Part shown: positions 23,842 to 32,083 of the stretch, in pieces
Layout: each line of letters begins with the position of its first letter
Position numbering within the stretch: the first letter of the stretch is position 1
NCBI GenBank assembly: GCA_029219925.1
Contig: JAQXUJ010000057.1
Coordinates: forward strand, 1-44,233
Length of the DNA stretch: 44,233 nt
Origin: Clostridiales bacterium
GTDB taxonomy: Bacteria; Bacillota; Clostridia; UBA1381
Direction of reading: 5' to 3'
Made by a program: the position numbers and the translations under genes
The notes under the pieces: generated by a model
What the model saw: only the letters and a program-made list of their open reading frames with translations
What the model was told of the DNA's origin: nothing
The model's database searches: none

Positions 23842-24600
23842 TTACAAATATTTAAAAACATCGGCTTCCTTTGATTTTACCACTTCCAGTCCCTTACCTT
23901 CAAGAAGCTTTCCAAAAATATCGGTTACAACCGCCTCGGTAGGATAGTGTCCTGCGTCCAGAACGCAGATTCCCGAATGTACCGCATTAAGCATTTCGTG
24001 ATACTTCATATCTGCGGTCAGCATAACGTCCGCACCCTTGGACAGCGCCCGGGGAATACTGTCCGCACACGCTCCCGAACCTACGGCTACCCTGCGTACG
24101 AGCCTCGTCAAGTCCCCTCCGGCACGGACATGAGGTGTTCTTAGCTTCCTTTTTACCTCCTCCGCAAAATCTGCAAGAGTTACCGCTTTCTTTATATTGC
24201 CGATTCTTCCCAGACCGTTTTCATCAAGATATTCCACCTCCGACAATTCAAAAAGCGCTGCCAGATATGTGTTTAATCCTCTGACACCCACATCGCAGTT
24301 TGTGTGCGCTGCATACACGCATATGCGGTTTTCAACCAGATCAAGCAGCATTTTTCCCTCTTCACTTTCATCGGTTATGCGTTTTGTACCCCCAAACAAA
24401 ATCGGGTGATGCGCCAGTATCAGCTCTGCGCCGCATGCCTTCGCCTCCTCTGCCGTTTCCGGCGTAACGTCAAGAGCAACAAGCACCTTGCTTATCTCTG
24501 CGTCATGCCGTCCCAGCAAAAGGCCCACATTATCCCATTCATATGCTGTTTCCGGAGGAAATTCTTTTTCAATTATTTTCTCTATTTCAAAAACTCTCAT
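23842..24600 (-). CDS. Nif3-like dinuclear metal center protein
   Basis: NIF3/YbgI-family protein of 252 aa, the short form without the PII-like insert seen in Bacillus YqfO. Motifs are AYEWDNVGLLLGR, LVALDVTPETAEEA, metal-binding LAHHPILFGG, VYAAHTNCDVGVRGLN, VGSGACADSIPRA and the C-terminal DAGHYPTEAV. Members form hexamers with two metal ions per subunit; GTP cyclohydrolase activity is annotated for some but the cellular role is unsettled. It overlaps the trmK gene by 14 bases with its RBS AAGGAG inside trmK. The trmK-nif3 pairing is widespread in Firmicutes. Confidence 0.92.
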   Translation of the reverse strand: MRVFEIEKIIEKEFPPETAYEWDNVGLLLGRHDAEISKVLVALDVTPETAEEAKACGAELILAHHPILFGGTKRITDESEEGKMLLDLVENRICVYAAHTNCDVGVRGLNTYLAALFELSEVEYLDENGLGRIGNIKKAVTLADFAEEVKRKLRTPHVRAGGDLTRLVRRVAVGSGACADSIPRALSKGADVMLTADMKYHEMLNAVHSGICVLDAGHYPTEAVVTDIFGKLLEGKGLEVVKSKEADVFKYL

Positions 24601-25258
24601 TCTCTAAGCTCCTTTCAATGGCAATCGTATCGTCAAGCAGCAATTTTATCCGTGCCGCACCCGTTCCATCGCCGCCCGCCGAAAGACCCTTATATATTTT
24701 CTCAAACTCTCGTCTTTTTTTTTCAACAAGCATCCTAAAAAGCGAGTTACCGTACAAAAGCGGCGGCAGATGAAGGTCAATTTCCTTTTTATATTGATTT
24801 GGCTCGCCGCTTCTGACAACAAAAAGATTGTAAATTTTATGTCCCTCCGCCGCCAAATCCTCATATTCTATGCAAAATCCGTTTTCCCTCAGGAAATTTC
24901 GCAGCTCATACTGGGAATTCATAGGCTGTAGAAGCAGAAGGGCGTGGCGTGCTATTTCAAGGTCAGCGGAAATGATATTTTGAATCAGCTCTCCGCCCAT
25001 ACCGGCAATAATTATGCAGTCCGCCTCTCCCGGCAGCAGAGGCTCAAGCCCTGCACCCAATCTCAAGCTTATATTTGCACCATACTTTTCGGCATTTTTC
25101 TGCGCCGCCCCCAGGGGTCCCTCATTTATATCCGTAGCAATTACCTTCATGCCCTTTTCGGCAAGCTTTATCGGAATATATCCGTGGTCGGTTCCTATAT
25201 CTGCCGCAGCATTCCCCGTCACATGACGTAAAATCATTTCAAGTCGCGGTGTTATCAT
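24587..25258 (-). CDS. trmK: tRNA (adenine22-N1)-methyltransferase
   Basis: SAM-dependent methyltransferase of 223 aa making m1A22 in bacterial tRNA. The opening RLEMILRHV and the SAM-binding ADIGTDHGYIPIKLAEKG and ATDINEGPLGAAQKNAEKYG are typical. The IAGMGGELIQNII motif IV and LQPMNSQYELRNFL complete the TrmK pattern, and a C-terminal helical extension follows. ATG at 25258 has RBS GAAAGGA. It is the first gene after the DnaA-box-rich gap and is translationally coupled to nif3. Confidence 0.93.
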   Translation of the reverse strand: MITPRLEMILRHVTGNAAADIGTDHGYIPIKLAEKGMKVIATDINEGPLGAAQKNAEKYGANISLRLGAGLEPLLPGEADCIIIAGMGGELIQNIISADLEIARHALLLLQPMNSQYELRNFLRENGFCIEYEDLAAEGHKIYNLFVVRSGEPNQYKKEIDLHLPPLLYGNSLFRMLVEKKRREFEKIYKGLSAGGDGTGAARIKLLLDDTIAIERSLENESF

Positions 25259-25664
25259 AAAAAAATCCTTTCATGCATAAAAATTCAGTTATACAACTTT
25301 TTGTCAACAGGTGTGGATAACTTTTCACCTCAGAAAAATGGCATAAAACAGTGATTTTTTTGTTATATAAACAAATATTTTTGCGTAAATGTGAAAAAGA
25401 AACCCTAAACTGTTGAAAAATGTCCATAAATTTTTGTAAACTTGTCCCAATTTCCAACTTTTTAGGGTTCAAGCCATTTCCAAATCCCCTTGACCTGATG
25501 GATAACTCTGTGGATAAGGTGGATAACCTTGCAAAATCCACATAAACAGCTTGTTTTGCTGTTAATAACCTTTTCTGACAGTGTGGATAACTCTATACAT
25601 TAGTTTACATAATATCTTTATATATACGGTATTTATTTGCATAAATTTTCTATGGAAATCTACA
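25259..25664. other. AT-rich gap with DnaA-box cluster, candidate origin
   Basis: This 0.4-kb gap between trmK and serS has no convincing ORF. It contains three exact DnaA boxes on the same strand (TGTGGATAA at 25312-25320, 25509-25517 and 25582-25590). Near-matches are TGTGAAAAA (25390-25398), GATGGATAA (25497-25505) and GGTGGATAA (25518-25526). An A+T-rich stretch at about 25330-25440 could serve as an unwinding element. parAB, parS-like sites and a switch in gene polarity lie within 4 kb. No dnaA or dnaN is visible, so a DnaA-titrating or regulatory cluster near the true oriC is also possible. Confidence 0.55.
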
Positions 25665-25688
25665 GAAAAACGGGACATAACGCCCCGC
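25665..25688 (-). terminator. terminator after serS
   Basis: On the minus strand GCGGG and CCCGT (one G-U pair) form a short stem around a 9-base loop, followed directly by a T-run. It lies just past the serS stop. Confidence 0.6.
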
Positions 25689-25700
25689 TCTGTTTTATTT

Positions 25701-26966
25701 CTATTTAATAATCTCGGTACCCATATACTGAACCAGCGCATCCGGTACGGTTACAGTTCCGTCGGCATTCTGATAATTTTCCAGAATAGCCGCAACCGTT
25801 CTTCCCACGGCAAGCCCCGACCCGTTCAGCGTATGCACAAACTGCGCCTTATCCTTCGGGCTGTCCTTAAAGCGGATATTAGCGCGCCTTGCCTGGTAGT
25901 CCTCAAAATTCGAGCAGGATGAAATCTCAACATATCTTCCGTAGCTGGGCATCCATACCTCAATATCGTAGGTGCAAGCGGAGGAGAAGCCCAAATCACC
26001 GGTCGACAAGCAGACAACCCTGTACGGAATATTAAGTCCCTGCAAAAGCTTCTCCGCATCATTTGTGAGGGATTCCAGCTCGTTGTAAGAGTCTTCCGGT
26101 CTTGCAAATTTTACCAGCTCTACCTTGTTGAACTGATGCTGTCTTATAAGACCTCTTGTATCACGTCCTGCCGAGCCGGCCTCTGCGCGGAAGCATGCTG
26201 AATATGCGCAATATTTAATAGGAAGCTTTGTTCCGTCAAGAATTTCGTCCCTGTGAAGATTAGTAACAGGTACCTCCGCCGTAGGAATAAGGAAGTATCC
26301 GTTGTTCGCCACTTTAAATGCGTCCTCTTCGAATTTGGGCAGCTGACCGGTTCCGGTCATGGACGCCCTGTTCACCATGTAGGGTGGGAATATTTCTGTA
26401 TAACCACTGGCAGTGTGAGTATTCAGGAAATATTGAATTACGCTGCGTTCAAGACGCGCACCCAAGCCTTTATATACGGTAAAGCGTGTTCCGGAAATCT
26501 TTGCGCCGCGGTCAAAATCCAGAATGTCAAGGTCAGTGCCTATATCCCAGTGCGCCTTTGCCTCAAAATCAAACTTTCTCGGCTCGGACCATCTTCTTAC
26601 TTCAACGTTCTGGGAATCATCAACTCCGACAGGTGATTTAGCCGACGGAATATTCGGTATTCGCAGCATGAAATCCCTAAGCTCACCGTCAATAGCGGAA
26701 ACCTGTGCGTCCAGCTCCTTTATTTCTCCCGAAAGCTCCTTCATTTCGGCAAATACGGTATCTGTATTTTCTCCCGCCTTTTTCATTGCAGGAATCTGCT
26801 TTGAAATCTCATTTTGTTTCGCCTTCATCTGCTCAACTCTGCCCAAAAGGTCGCGACGCTTTGCGTCCAGCTCGATTGCCGGCGTAATATCAAGATCGTT
26901 ATTACGGTTTTTCAACGCCTCTTTTATTTTTTCAGGTTCTGTTCTTAAAATCTTGATGTCTAACAT
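25701..26966 (-). CDS. serS: seryl-tRNA synthetase
   Basis: Class II aminoacyl-tRNA synthetase of 421 aa charging tRNA-Ser. The N-terminal coiled-coil arm (about residues 30-105) precedes the catalytic core. Motif 2 is in [34 protein letters not shown] and motif 3 in [36 protein letters not shown] is a family signature. It follows the coiled-coil protein gene by 21 bases and lies downstream of parAB in the same direction. No T-box leader is present in the short upstream gap. A terminator follows. Confidence 0.97.
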   Translation of the reverse strand: MLDIKILRTEPEKIKEALKNRNNDLDITPAIELDAKRRDLLGRVEQMKAKQNEISKQIPAMKKAGENTDTVFAEMKELSGEIKELDAQVSAIDGELRDFMLRIPNIPSAKSPVGVDDSQNVEVRRWSEPRKFDFEAKAHWDIGTDLDILDFDRGAKISGTRFTVYKGLGARLERSVIQYFLNTHTASGYTEIFPPYMVNRASMTGTGQLPKFEEDAFKVANNGYFLIPTAEVPVTNLHRDEILDGTKLPIKYCAYSACFRAEAGSAGRDTRGLIRQHQFNKVELVKFARPEDSYNELESLTNDAEKLLQGLNIPYRVVCLSTGDLGFSSACTYDIEVWMPSYGRYVEISSCSNFEDYQARRANIRFKDSPKDKAQFVHTLNGSGLAVGRTVAAILENYQNADGTVTVPDALVQYMGTEIIK

Positions 26967-26987
26967 TTTTCTATCTCCATTCCTTAT

Positions 26988-27428
26988 TTATTGTGCTTTT
27001 TTTACCAATATATCGTAAAATTCTTTTTGCGTCGGCGACAGGTCTTCGGTATAAATGTTCTGTAAAAGCTCGTTTGCCGATTTCTTGTTTCCTTCGTAGA
27101 GCTTATCGTATACCGCCATAAGCGCCTCATAACCCGCGACTTCGCTTGAAAGCGAATCCCTTTCCTCTGTCAGGGAGGAATTTTCCGATATGAGCTTCTC
27201 ATTGGCTTCACGAAGGGTTTTATTCAGTTCAACAAGCTGCATATTCTCCTCGCTGACCTGTGCCGCCTTATCCGAAAGACTGACCTTTTCGGCATCCTGT
27301 TCGCTGACCTTGCTTTGCTCCAGATGGGTCTGCGCAAAAAAGGACACGATTATCATTATTATTGCTACAAGGAATATCAGCGACGTATACAAGAACAGCG
27401 ATTTATTATCATTATTTTTAAGTCCCAC
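26988..27428 (-). CDS. single-pass membrane protein with coiled coil
   Basis: Protein of 146 aa that I cannot assign to a named family. After a short polar N-terminus comes one transmembrane helix (LFLYTSLIFLVAIIMIIVSFFA). An extended heptad-rich coiled coil follows (about residues 45-110, rich in Glu, Ser and Leu). The C-terminal segment (YEGNKKSANELLQNIYTEDLSPTQKEFYDIL) looks helical. The track start lies inside parB; the GTG at 27428 is 7 bases after GGAGG. It begins 1 base after the parB stop and is translationally coupled to it, so a role at the membrane linked to chromosome segregation or division is tempting but unproven. Confidence 0.75.
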   Translation of the reverse strand: MGLKNNDNKSLFLYTSLIFLVAIIMIIVSFFAQTHLEQSKVSEQDAEKVSLSDKAAQVSEENMQLVELNKTLREANEKLISENSSLTEERDSLSSEVAGYEALMAVYDKLYEGNKKSANELLQNIYTEDLSPTQKEFYDILVKKAQ

Positions 27429-27429
27429 G

Positions 27430-28278
27430 TTACTGCCTCCTTCCGATAAGCTCCAAAATCCGCTCAAGATCCCGGTTTCCGTAGTACTCAATCTCAATTT
27501 TCCCTTTTTTTCCGGTCCCCGAAAGCTTTACCTTGGTACCGAGATACTGCTCAAGTCCTTTTGATATGCGTTCCAACTCAAGGCGATAGGCAGTATTCTT
27601 CTGTTTATCGGATTTTGGCGAAGGAGTTTTTGCCAAATCCTTTGCCAAAAGCTCTGCCTGGCGTACATTCAAACCCTCCTGGATTATCCTGTTTACAAAA
27701 AATTCCCGCACAACTCCCTCCGGGACAGAAAGCGCACATCTTGCGTGTCCCTCGGTAATCTCTTCCGAAATAAGCTTGTCCCGGGTAAAATCATCCAGTG
27801 CCAGAAGTCTGACGGAATTAGCAATTGCGCTGCGACTTTTTCCCAGTCTTGCGCTGATTTCCTCCTGCGTCAGGTTATACTCGTCCATAAGGGAACGGTA
27901 TCCCATCGCCTCCTCAATAGGATTGAGGTCCTCCCGCTGCAAATTTTCTATCAGCGCAACCTCCTTAACCGCCAAATCATCGTAATCCTTAACCAATGCC
28001 GGTATTTTTTTGAGTCCCGCCAGCTTTGCCGCTCTCCAGCGGCGTTCGCCCGCCACTATAACGTAGCCGTCATCGGTTTTACGTACCACAATGGGCTGAA
28101 TAAGTCCATGTTCCTTCACTGAATCCGCAAGTACCCTAAGCTTTTCCTCGTCAAAAGCCTTTCTCGGTTGATTTTTGTTGGGCATTACCTCAGTAAGCTT
28201 GAGTTCATGTACTCCCGAATCGGTATTTTCCTCAAAAAACAACGCGTCAAGTCCTTTTCCCAAGCCCTTTTTAGCCAT
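27430..28278 (-). CDS. parB: chromosome-partitioning protein ParB (Spo0J)
   Basis: ParB/Spo0J CTPase clamp of 282 aa that loads at parS and spreads on DNA. The N-terminal domain has NKNQPRKAFDEEKLRVLADSVKEHGLIQPI and the CTP-binding motif GERRWRA. The helix-turn-helix region reads NLTQEEISARLGKSRSAIANSVRLL. The C-terminal dimerisation domain ends in YYGNRDLERILELIGRR. It overlaps parA by 8 bases. Two parS-like sequences lie at 29112-29127 and 30829-30844. With parA it would drive origin segregation and, in sporulating relatives, affect Spo0A signalling. Confidence 0.96.
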   Translation of the reverse strand: MAKKGLGKGLDALFFEENTDSGVHELKLTEVMPNKNQPRKAFDEEKLRVLADSVKEHGLIQPIVVRKTDDGYVIVAGERRWRAAKLAGLKKIPALVKDYDDLAVKEVALIENLQREDLNPIEEAMGYRSLMDEYNLTQEEISARLGKSRSAIANSVRLLALDDFTRDKLISEEITEGHARCALSVPEGVVREFFVNRIIQEGLNVRQAELLAKDLAKTPSPKSDKQKNTAYRLELERISKGLEQYLGTKVKLSGTGKKGKIEIEYYGNRDLERILELIGRRQ

Positions 28279-29050
28279 TTAACCACTCCTTATTCTTCGC
28301 AATAATGTCGCGCGAAAGTGCAAAATACGCCTCCGCACCCTTTGAAGTTATATCATATTTTATTATCGGCTGACCATAGCTGGGAGCCTCGGAAATCCTC
28401 ACATTCCGCGGAATAGGCGTTTTGAAAACCTTGTCCGGAAAGTGCTTTGTAACCTCATCCAACACCTGCTGAGAAAGATTTGTTCTGCTGTCATACATGG
28501 TCGCGACAATTCCCTCAATCTCCAGCCGTGTATTAAGAGATTTTTTTATCGTTTTCACAGAGCCTACAAGCTGTGAAAGCCCTTCAAGCGCATAATATTC
28601 ACACTGAATGGGAATTAACAGGCTGTCCGCCGCAGTCATAATATTAATAGTAAGCATTCCCAGCGACGGCGGAGAATCAATAATTACAAAATCGTAGCCG
28701 TCCTTTACCGTTTTCAGGGCATTTTCGAGAAAATGCTCGCGCTTTTCCTGACCGGCAAGCTCCACCTCCGCCGCCGAAAGCTCGGCACGGGACGGAATAA
28801 TAGATAAGCCACGAATGTTTGTCCTTATAACCGCCTCGGGAGTCTTCGCGCTGTCCGCAAGGCAGTCATATATAGATAAATCGACGCTGTCCTTCCGGAC
28901 GCCCAGTCCCGATGTGGCGTTTCCCTGGGGATCGCAGTCCGCAACAAGAACATTTTTGCCCTTATATGCAAGGCATGCCGCCAGATTGACCGCCGTTGTC
29001 GTCTTTCCGACGCCGCCCTTCTGGTTAGTTACCGCAATAATTTTTCCCAT
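28271..29050 (-). CDS. parA: chromosome-partitioning ATPase ParA (Soj)
   Basis: Deviant-Walker ATPase of 259 aa with KGGVGKTTTAVNLAA at the N-terminus. Further motifs are DCDPQGNATSGLG and the Walker B-like DFVIIDSPPSLGMLT. The C-terminal SEAPSYGQPIIKYD matches chromosomal Soj proteins. It binds DNA non-specifically as an ATP dimer and is stimulated by ParB. The gene heads the parA-parB-membrane protein-serS unit, with an extended -10 promoter and a parS-like site upstream. Confidence 0.96.
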   Translation of the reverse strand: MGKIIAVTNQKGGVGKTTTAVNLAACLAYKGKNVLVADCDPQGNATSGLGVRKDSVDLSIYDCLADSAKTPEAVIRTNIRGLSIIPSRAELSAAEVELAGQEKREHFLENALKTVKDGYDFVIIDSPPSLGMLTINIMTAADSLLIPIQCEYYALEGLSQLVGSVKTIKKSLNTRLEIEGIVATMYDSRTNLSQQVLDEVTKHFPDKVFKTPIPRNVRISEAPSYGQPIIKYDITSKGAEAYFALSRDIIAKNKEWLNG

Positions 29051-29083
29051 AAATCTATCCTCTTTTTTATTACTTCTCTATAC

Positions 29084-29092
29084 ATTATATCA
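29084..29092 (-). promoter_or_regulatory. extended -10 promoter of parAB
   Basis: On the minus strand TGATATAAT (TGnTATAAT) lies about 34 bases before the parA start, with a poor -35 match at 17 bases. A parS-like sequence begins 20 bases upstream, so ParB binding could affect transcription. Confidence 0.6.
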
Positions 29093-29111
29093 CAAAAAAT
29101 TAAAAAGTAAA

Positions 29112-29127
29112 TGTTTCACATGAAACA
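29112..29127. other. parS-like site 1
   Basis: TGTTTCACATGAAACA matches the chromosomal parS consensus TGTTNCACGTGAAACA at all but one central base. It lies between the divergent parA and gerA-type genes. Confidence 0.7.
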
Positions 29128-29205
29128 TTTTTATATTTTTTGAATATTTTTATTAAATTTGGTAAAAATTTATTATAAAAGACTTATATGAAAGAGGTGC
29201 CGGCT

Positions 29206-30828
29206 GTGAAGCTGTTAAATTTGCTGCGAAAAGTTGTTTTATATAAACCGCCTCCGTCAGACTCGCCATTTGTCCTGCAAAATCAGGAGGACAAGCCGAA
29301 GTTCGACGTACGAACCGAGAAGGAGTCTACACCGACGCCAAAGGTTGCCGACTCCTTGGAGAAAAACCGCAGCTATATAGAACAAAGATTTGATTATCCT
29401 CACAATAATGATGTGGTAATCAGAGAAATTACCCTGAACGGCGACGTTAAGGGCTTTGTGGTTTTTTTTGATGGCATGTGTGATGGAACAGCCATAAACA
29501 ACGGCATTATTAAGCCACTTTTGGAGCTTCCTGTTTTCAACGGTATAGAAAAAGGCTACGACAAGGATATTATTCTGAAAAAACTGCTCATCCACAATCA
29601 AGTGTCCACGACCGACGATTTTGACAGCATTATCGACGACATTAACTTCGGCTGCTGCGGAATTTTTATAGACGGCATTGACCAAGGATATTCCGCCGAT
29701 GTAAAAGATTGGCCCCACCGCAGCGTGGAAAAGGCAGAAAACGAACAGTCTATATACGGTCCCCAGGAGGCATTTGCGGAAATGCTGCGGGGAAATTCTG
29801 CGCAAGTGCGAAAGATCCTGAAAACCGAAAAACTTATATGCGAAAAAATAGTTGTCGGAAATGTTTCTAAAACACGCGGAGTTATAATGTACATTTCCGA
29901 CATTGCCAACGGTGAGCTTGTTAACGAGGTCCGCAGGCGAATCAGTGGAATTTCCATGGACTACGTTATTTCCATAGAGGAAATATCCATGATGGTTGAG
30001 GAAAACCCCCTAATGATTACCGGTCACATTCTTGCTACAGAGCGCCCCGACAGAGTTGCAAGGGCGTTGTCTGAGGGACGCGTTGCGTTAATTTTAAACG
30101 GCAGTCCCAGAGCTCTTGTCTTTCCGACCAATGTGTACGAGCTGACCCACGCCGCCTCCGATGCCTATCTTCGTGTTGATTTTGCGAATATGTCGAGGCT
30201 TGTGCGACTGCTCGCCATAATGATTTCGGTGCTTCTGCCGGGTCTGTTCCTTGCAATAACCATGTTTCATGAGGAAATGCTTCCCACATATCTTTTATAC
30301 GCAATCAGCGCATCCCGGCAGAATGTGCCGTTTCCAAGCGTCATTGAGCTTCTTTTAATGGATTTCTCCTTTGAAATGATTAGGGAGGCGGGCGTAAGGA
30401 TGCCCGGCACCATAGGCTCTATTCTGGGTATTGTCGGCGGTCTGATTTTGGGTCAAGCGGCCGTCAGTGCCAAAATCGTAAGTCCGATTATGATTATAAT
30501 TATCGCAATTACAGGTATCGGCTCCTTCGCCACAGCCGACTATTCTCTGGGATGGAGCTACCGCATATTAAAAATACTGTTTGTTCTAATCGGCGGAACA
30601 TTCGGATTTTACGGAATTGCGCTGGGAATGTTTATTTATGCGGTTCTGCTGGCTTCAAGCAGCAGCTTCGGGATACCGTTCCTTTCACCCCTTCCCGGCA
30701 ACAAGCTCTATAAAAATGCTGTATTTGTTCCTCCTATCTGGAAGATGGAAAAACGTCCGAAATTCCTGCACACAAAAAAAGAGCACCGCGAGGATAAAAT
30801 CAGTAAAAAGTGGAAAATCGGGAAATAA
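29206..30828 (+). CDS. spore germination protein, GerA/GerKA type
   Basis: GerA-family subunit of a spore nutrient receptor, 540 aa from the chosen start. A soluble N-terminal half (about residues 1-290) contains FVVFFDGMCDGTAINNGII and the block DRVARALSEGRVALILNGSPRALVFPTNVYEL. Several membrane helices follow, with MFHEEMLPTYLLYAISASRQNVPFPSVIE and MPGTIGSILGIVGGLILGQAAV. These are hallmark sequences of GerAA proteins, which oligomerise into nutrient-gated ion channels in the spore inner membrane. The ATG at 29188 has no RBS; GTG at 29206 has AAAGAGGTG 6 bases upstream. It heads a gerA-gerB-gerC-type operon, presumably forespore-expressed, although I see no convincing sigma-G promoter. Confidence 0.93.
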   Translation: MKLLNLLRKVVLYKPPPSDSPFVLQNQEDKPKFDVRTEKESTPTPKVADSLEKNRSYIEQRFDYPHNNDVVIREITLNGDVKGFVVFFDGMCDGTAINNGIIKPLLELPVFNGIEKGYDKDIILKKLLIHNQVSTTDDFDSIIDDINFGCCGIFIDGIDQGYSADVKDWPHRSVEKAENEQSIYGPQEAFAEMLRGNSAQVRKILKTEKLICEKIVVGNVSKTRGVIMYISDIANGELVNEVRRRISGISMDYVISIEEISMMVEENPLMITGHILATERPDRVARALSEGRVALILNGSPRALVFPTNVYELTHAASDAYLRVDFANMSRLVRLLAIMISVLLPGLFLAITMFHEEMLPTYLLYAISASRQNVPFPSVIELLLMDFSFEMIREAGVRMPGTIGSILGIVGGLILGQAAVSAKIVSPIMIIIIAITGIGSFATADYSLGWSYRILKILFVLIGGTFGFYGIALGMFIYAVLLASSSSFGIPFLSPLPGNKLYKNAVFVPPIWKMEKRPKFLHTKKEHREDKISKKWKIGK

Positions 30829-30844
30829 AGTTTCACGTGAAACA
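30829..30844. other. parS-like site 2
   Basis: AGTTTCACGTGAAACA contains the perfect 14-bp palindrome GTTTCACGTGAAAC and differs from the parS consensus only at the first base. It starts at the base after the gerA-type stop codon. The rest of the 163-bp gap to gerB is AT-rich with no clear gene. Confidence 0.8.
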
Positions 30845-30991
30845 TTGTACTTTATTTTCATAAATTTGCCGATACAACCATATAAATGCCCTTTCATACA
30901 AAGACATAAAACTATTTTCTATTGGAGGGGTGTTATAAATAATGTTAAACCTCATTATTTTATATAATTTTTCTGAAAGGACTTCCGGCTT

Positions 30992-32083
30992 ATGAGCGAA
31001 AAGATAGAATTAAACAGAAAGCAGCTGACTCTTGTGCTTGCCAATCTGCTGACGGTTAAAATGATTTTTGCCTTTCCGAGGTATATATTCAGCACAAGCG
31101 GCAATGCCGCATGGATACAGGCAATTTATATGACTTTGATTGCTTTTGCTCTTTTGGAAATAACACTTTTTCTTTATCGATTCACCGGCAACAAAAATAT
31201 ACTGCAAATGGCAGAAAGCATAGGCGGCGCACCCCTTAAAATAATTGTATCACTTATCACGGCAGTGTTGCTTGCGGCAAATGTGGGGACAGAAATAAGA
31301 ATCTTCGCCGAATCGGTAAAGATAATATTGCTGCCTATGACCGAAATTGAATATATTATGCTCCTGTTTGCCGTAACAGTAGCAATAGGCAGCTACAGCG
31401 GCTTCCGCTCAGTATCAACGATAAACGCCATATTCTTTCCATTTTGCTTATTTTTTCTGGGGTTCATGTCAGTTGTGCTTGTCAAAAATTATAACATTAA
31501 CAATCTGTTCCCGATTTTCGGCAAAGGCGTCGAGAAAATATTTATTAATGGGCTGTCCGACCTGTCCTGTTTCAGCGATATAATTGCTCTTAACCTACTG
31601 CTGCCCTACTGCAGGGACCTTGATATGGTCAAAAAAAGCGGGAGAAGCGCGCTTGCTGTTTCAGGTGCCGTGATTACGCTTTTATGCCTTGTATACGGCG
31701 CTATTTACCCCTATCCGTATACGTCGGAATTCTTTCTAACAACCTATCAGCTTTCGCGGATGGTGCGGGCAGGCGAATATTTTCAGCGATTTGAGGCGCT
31801 GTTTGAGTTTGTCTGGGCAATCACCCAGCTTTTGTACTCATCAATGTACATCTGCATTATATGCAGTGTTCTCGGCTCGGCGTTTAAGCTAAAGTATAAA
31901 AACGATCTGATTCCCTGTACCATAACTATTATTACCTTTTTATCTTATGAGCCCGGGTCGGTGGCGGCGCTCCTTGATTCAGCTGAAAGAATAAACGGAT
32001 ACCTGTTTCCTGCCGCATATATTCTGCCTATCTCAATACCGCTTTTATACATTGTTTTAAGGAGGGCAAAGCATGAAGTCTAA
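30992..32083 (+). CDS. spore germination permease, GerB type
   Basis: GerAB/GerKB-family integral membrane protein of 363 aa in the APC transporter superfamily, acting as the nutrient-binding subunit of the germination receptor. About ten hydrophobic helices are evident. The N-terminal RKQLTLVLANLLTVKMIFAFPRYI and the central NLFPIFGKGVEKIFINGL are family features. RBS AAGGA is 10 bases before the ATG. It overlaps the gerC-type gene by 11 bases. Substrate cannot be deduced. Confidence 0.9.
   Translation: MSEKIELNRKQLTLVLANLLTVKMIFAFPRYIFSTSGNAAWIQAIYMTLIAFALLEITLFLYRFTGNKNILQMAESIGGAPLKIIVSLITAVLLAANVGTEIRIFAESVKIILLPMTEIEYIMLLFAVTVAIGSYSGFRSVSTINAIFFPFCLFFLGFMSVVLVKNYNINNLFPIFGKGVEKIFINGLSDLSCFSDIIALNLLLPYCRDLDMVKKSGRSALAVSGAVITLLCLVYGAIYPYPYTSEFFLTTYQLSRMVRAGEYFQRFEALFEFVWAITQLLYSSMYICIICSVLGSAFKLKYKNDLIPCTITIITFLSYEPGSVAALLDSAERINGYLFPAAYILPISIPLLYIVLRRAKHEV

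Noticed and set aside
30942-30995. 17-codon ORF that ends in an ATGA overlap with the gerB-type start
   Set aside because: The GGAGG upstream is 13 bases away, too far for good initiation, and the peptide has no recognisable feature. The gerB-type gene has its own AAGGA.
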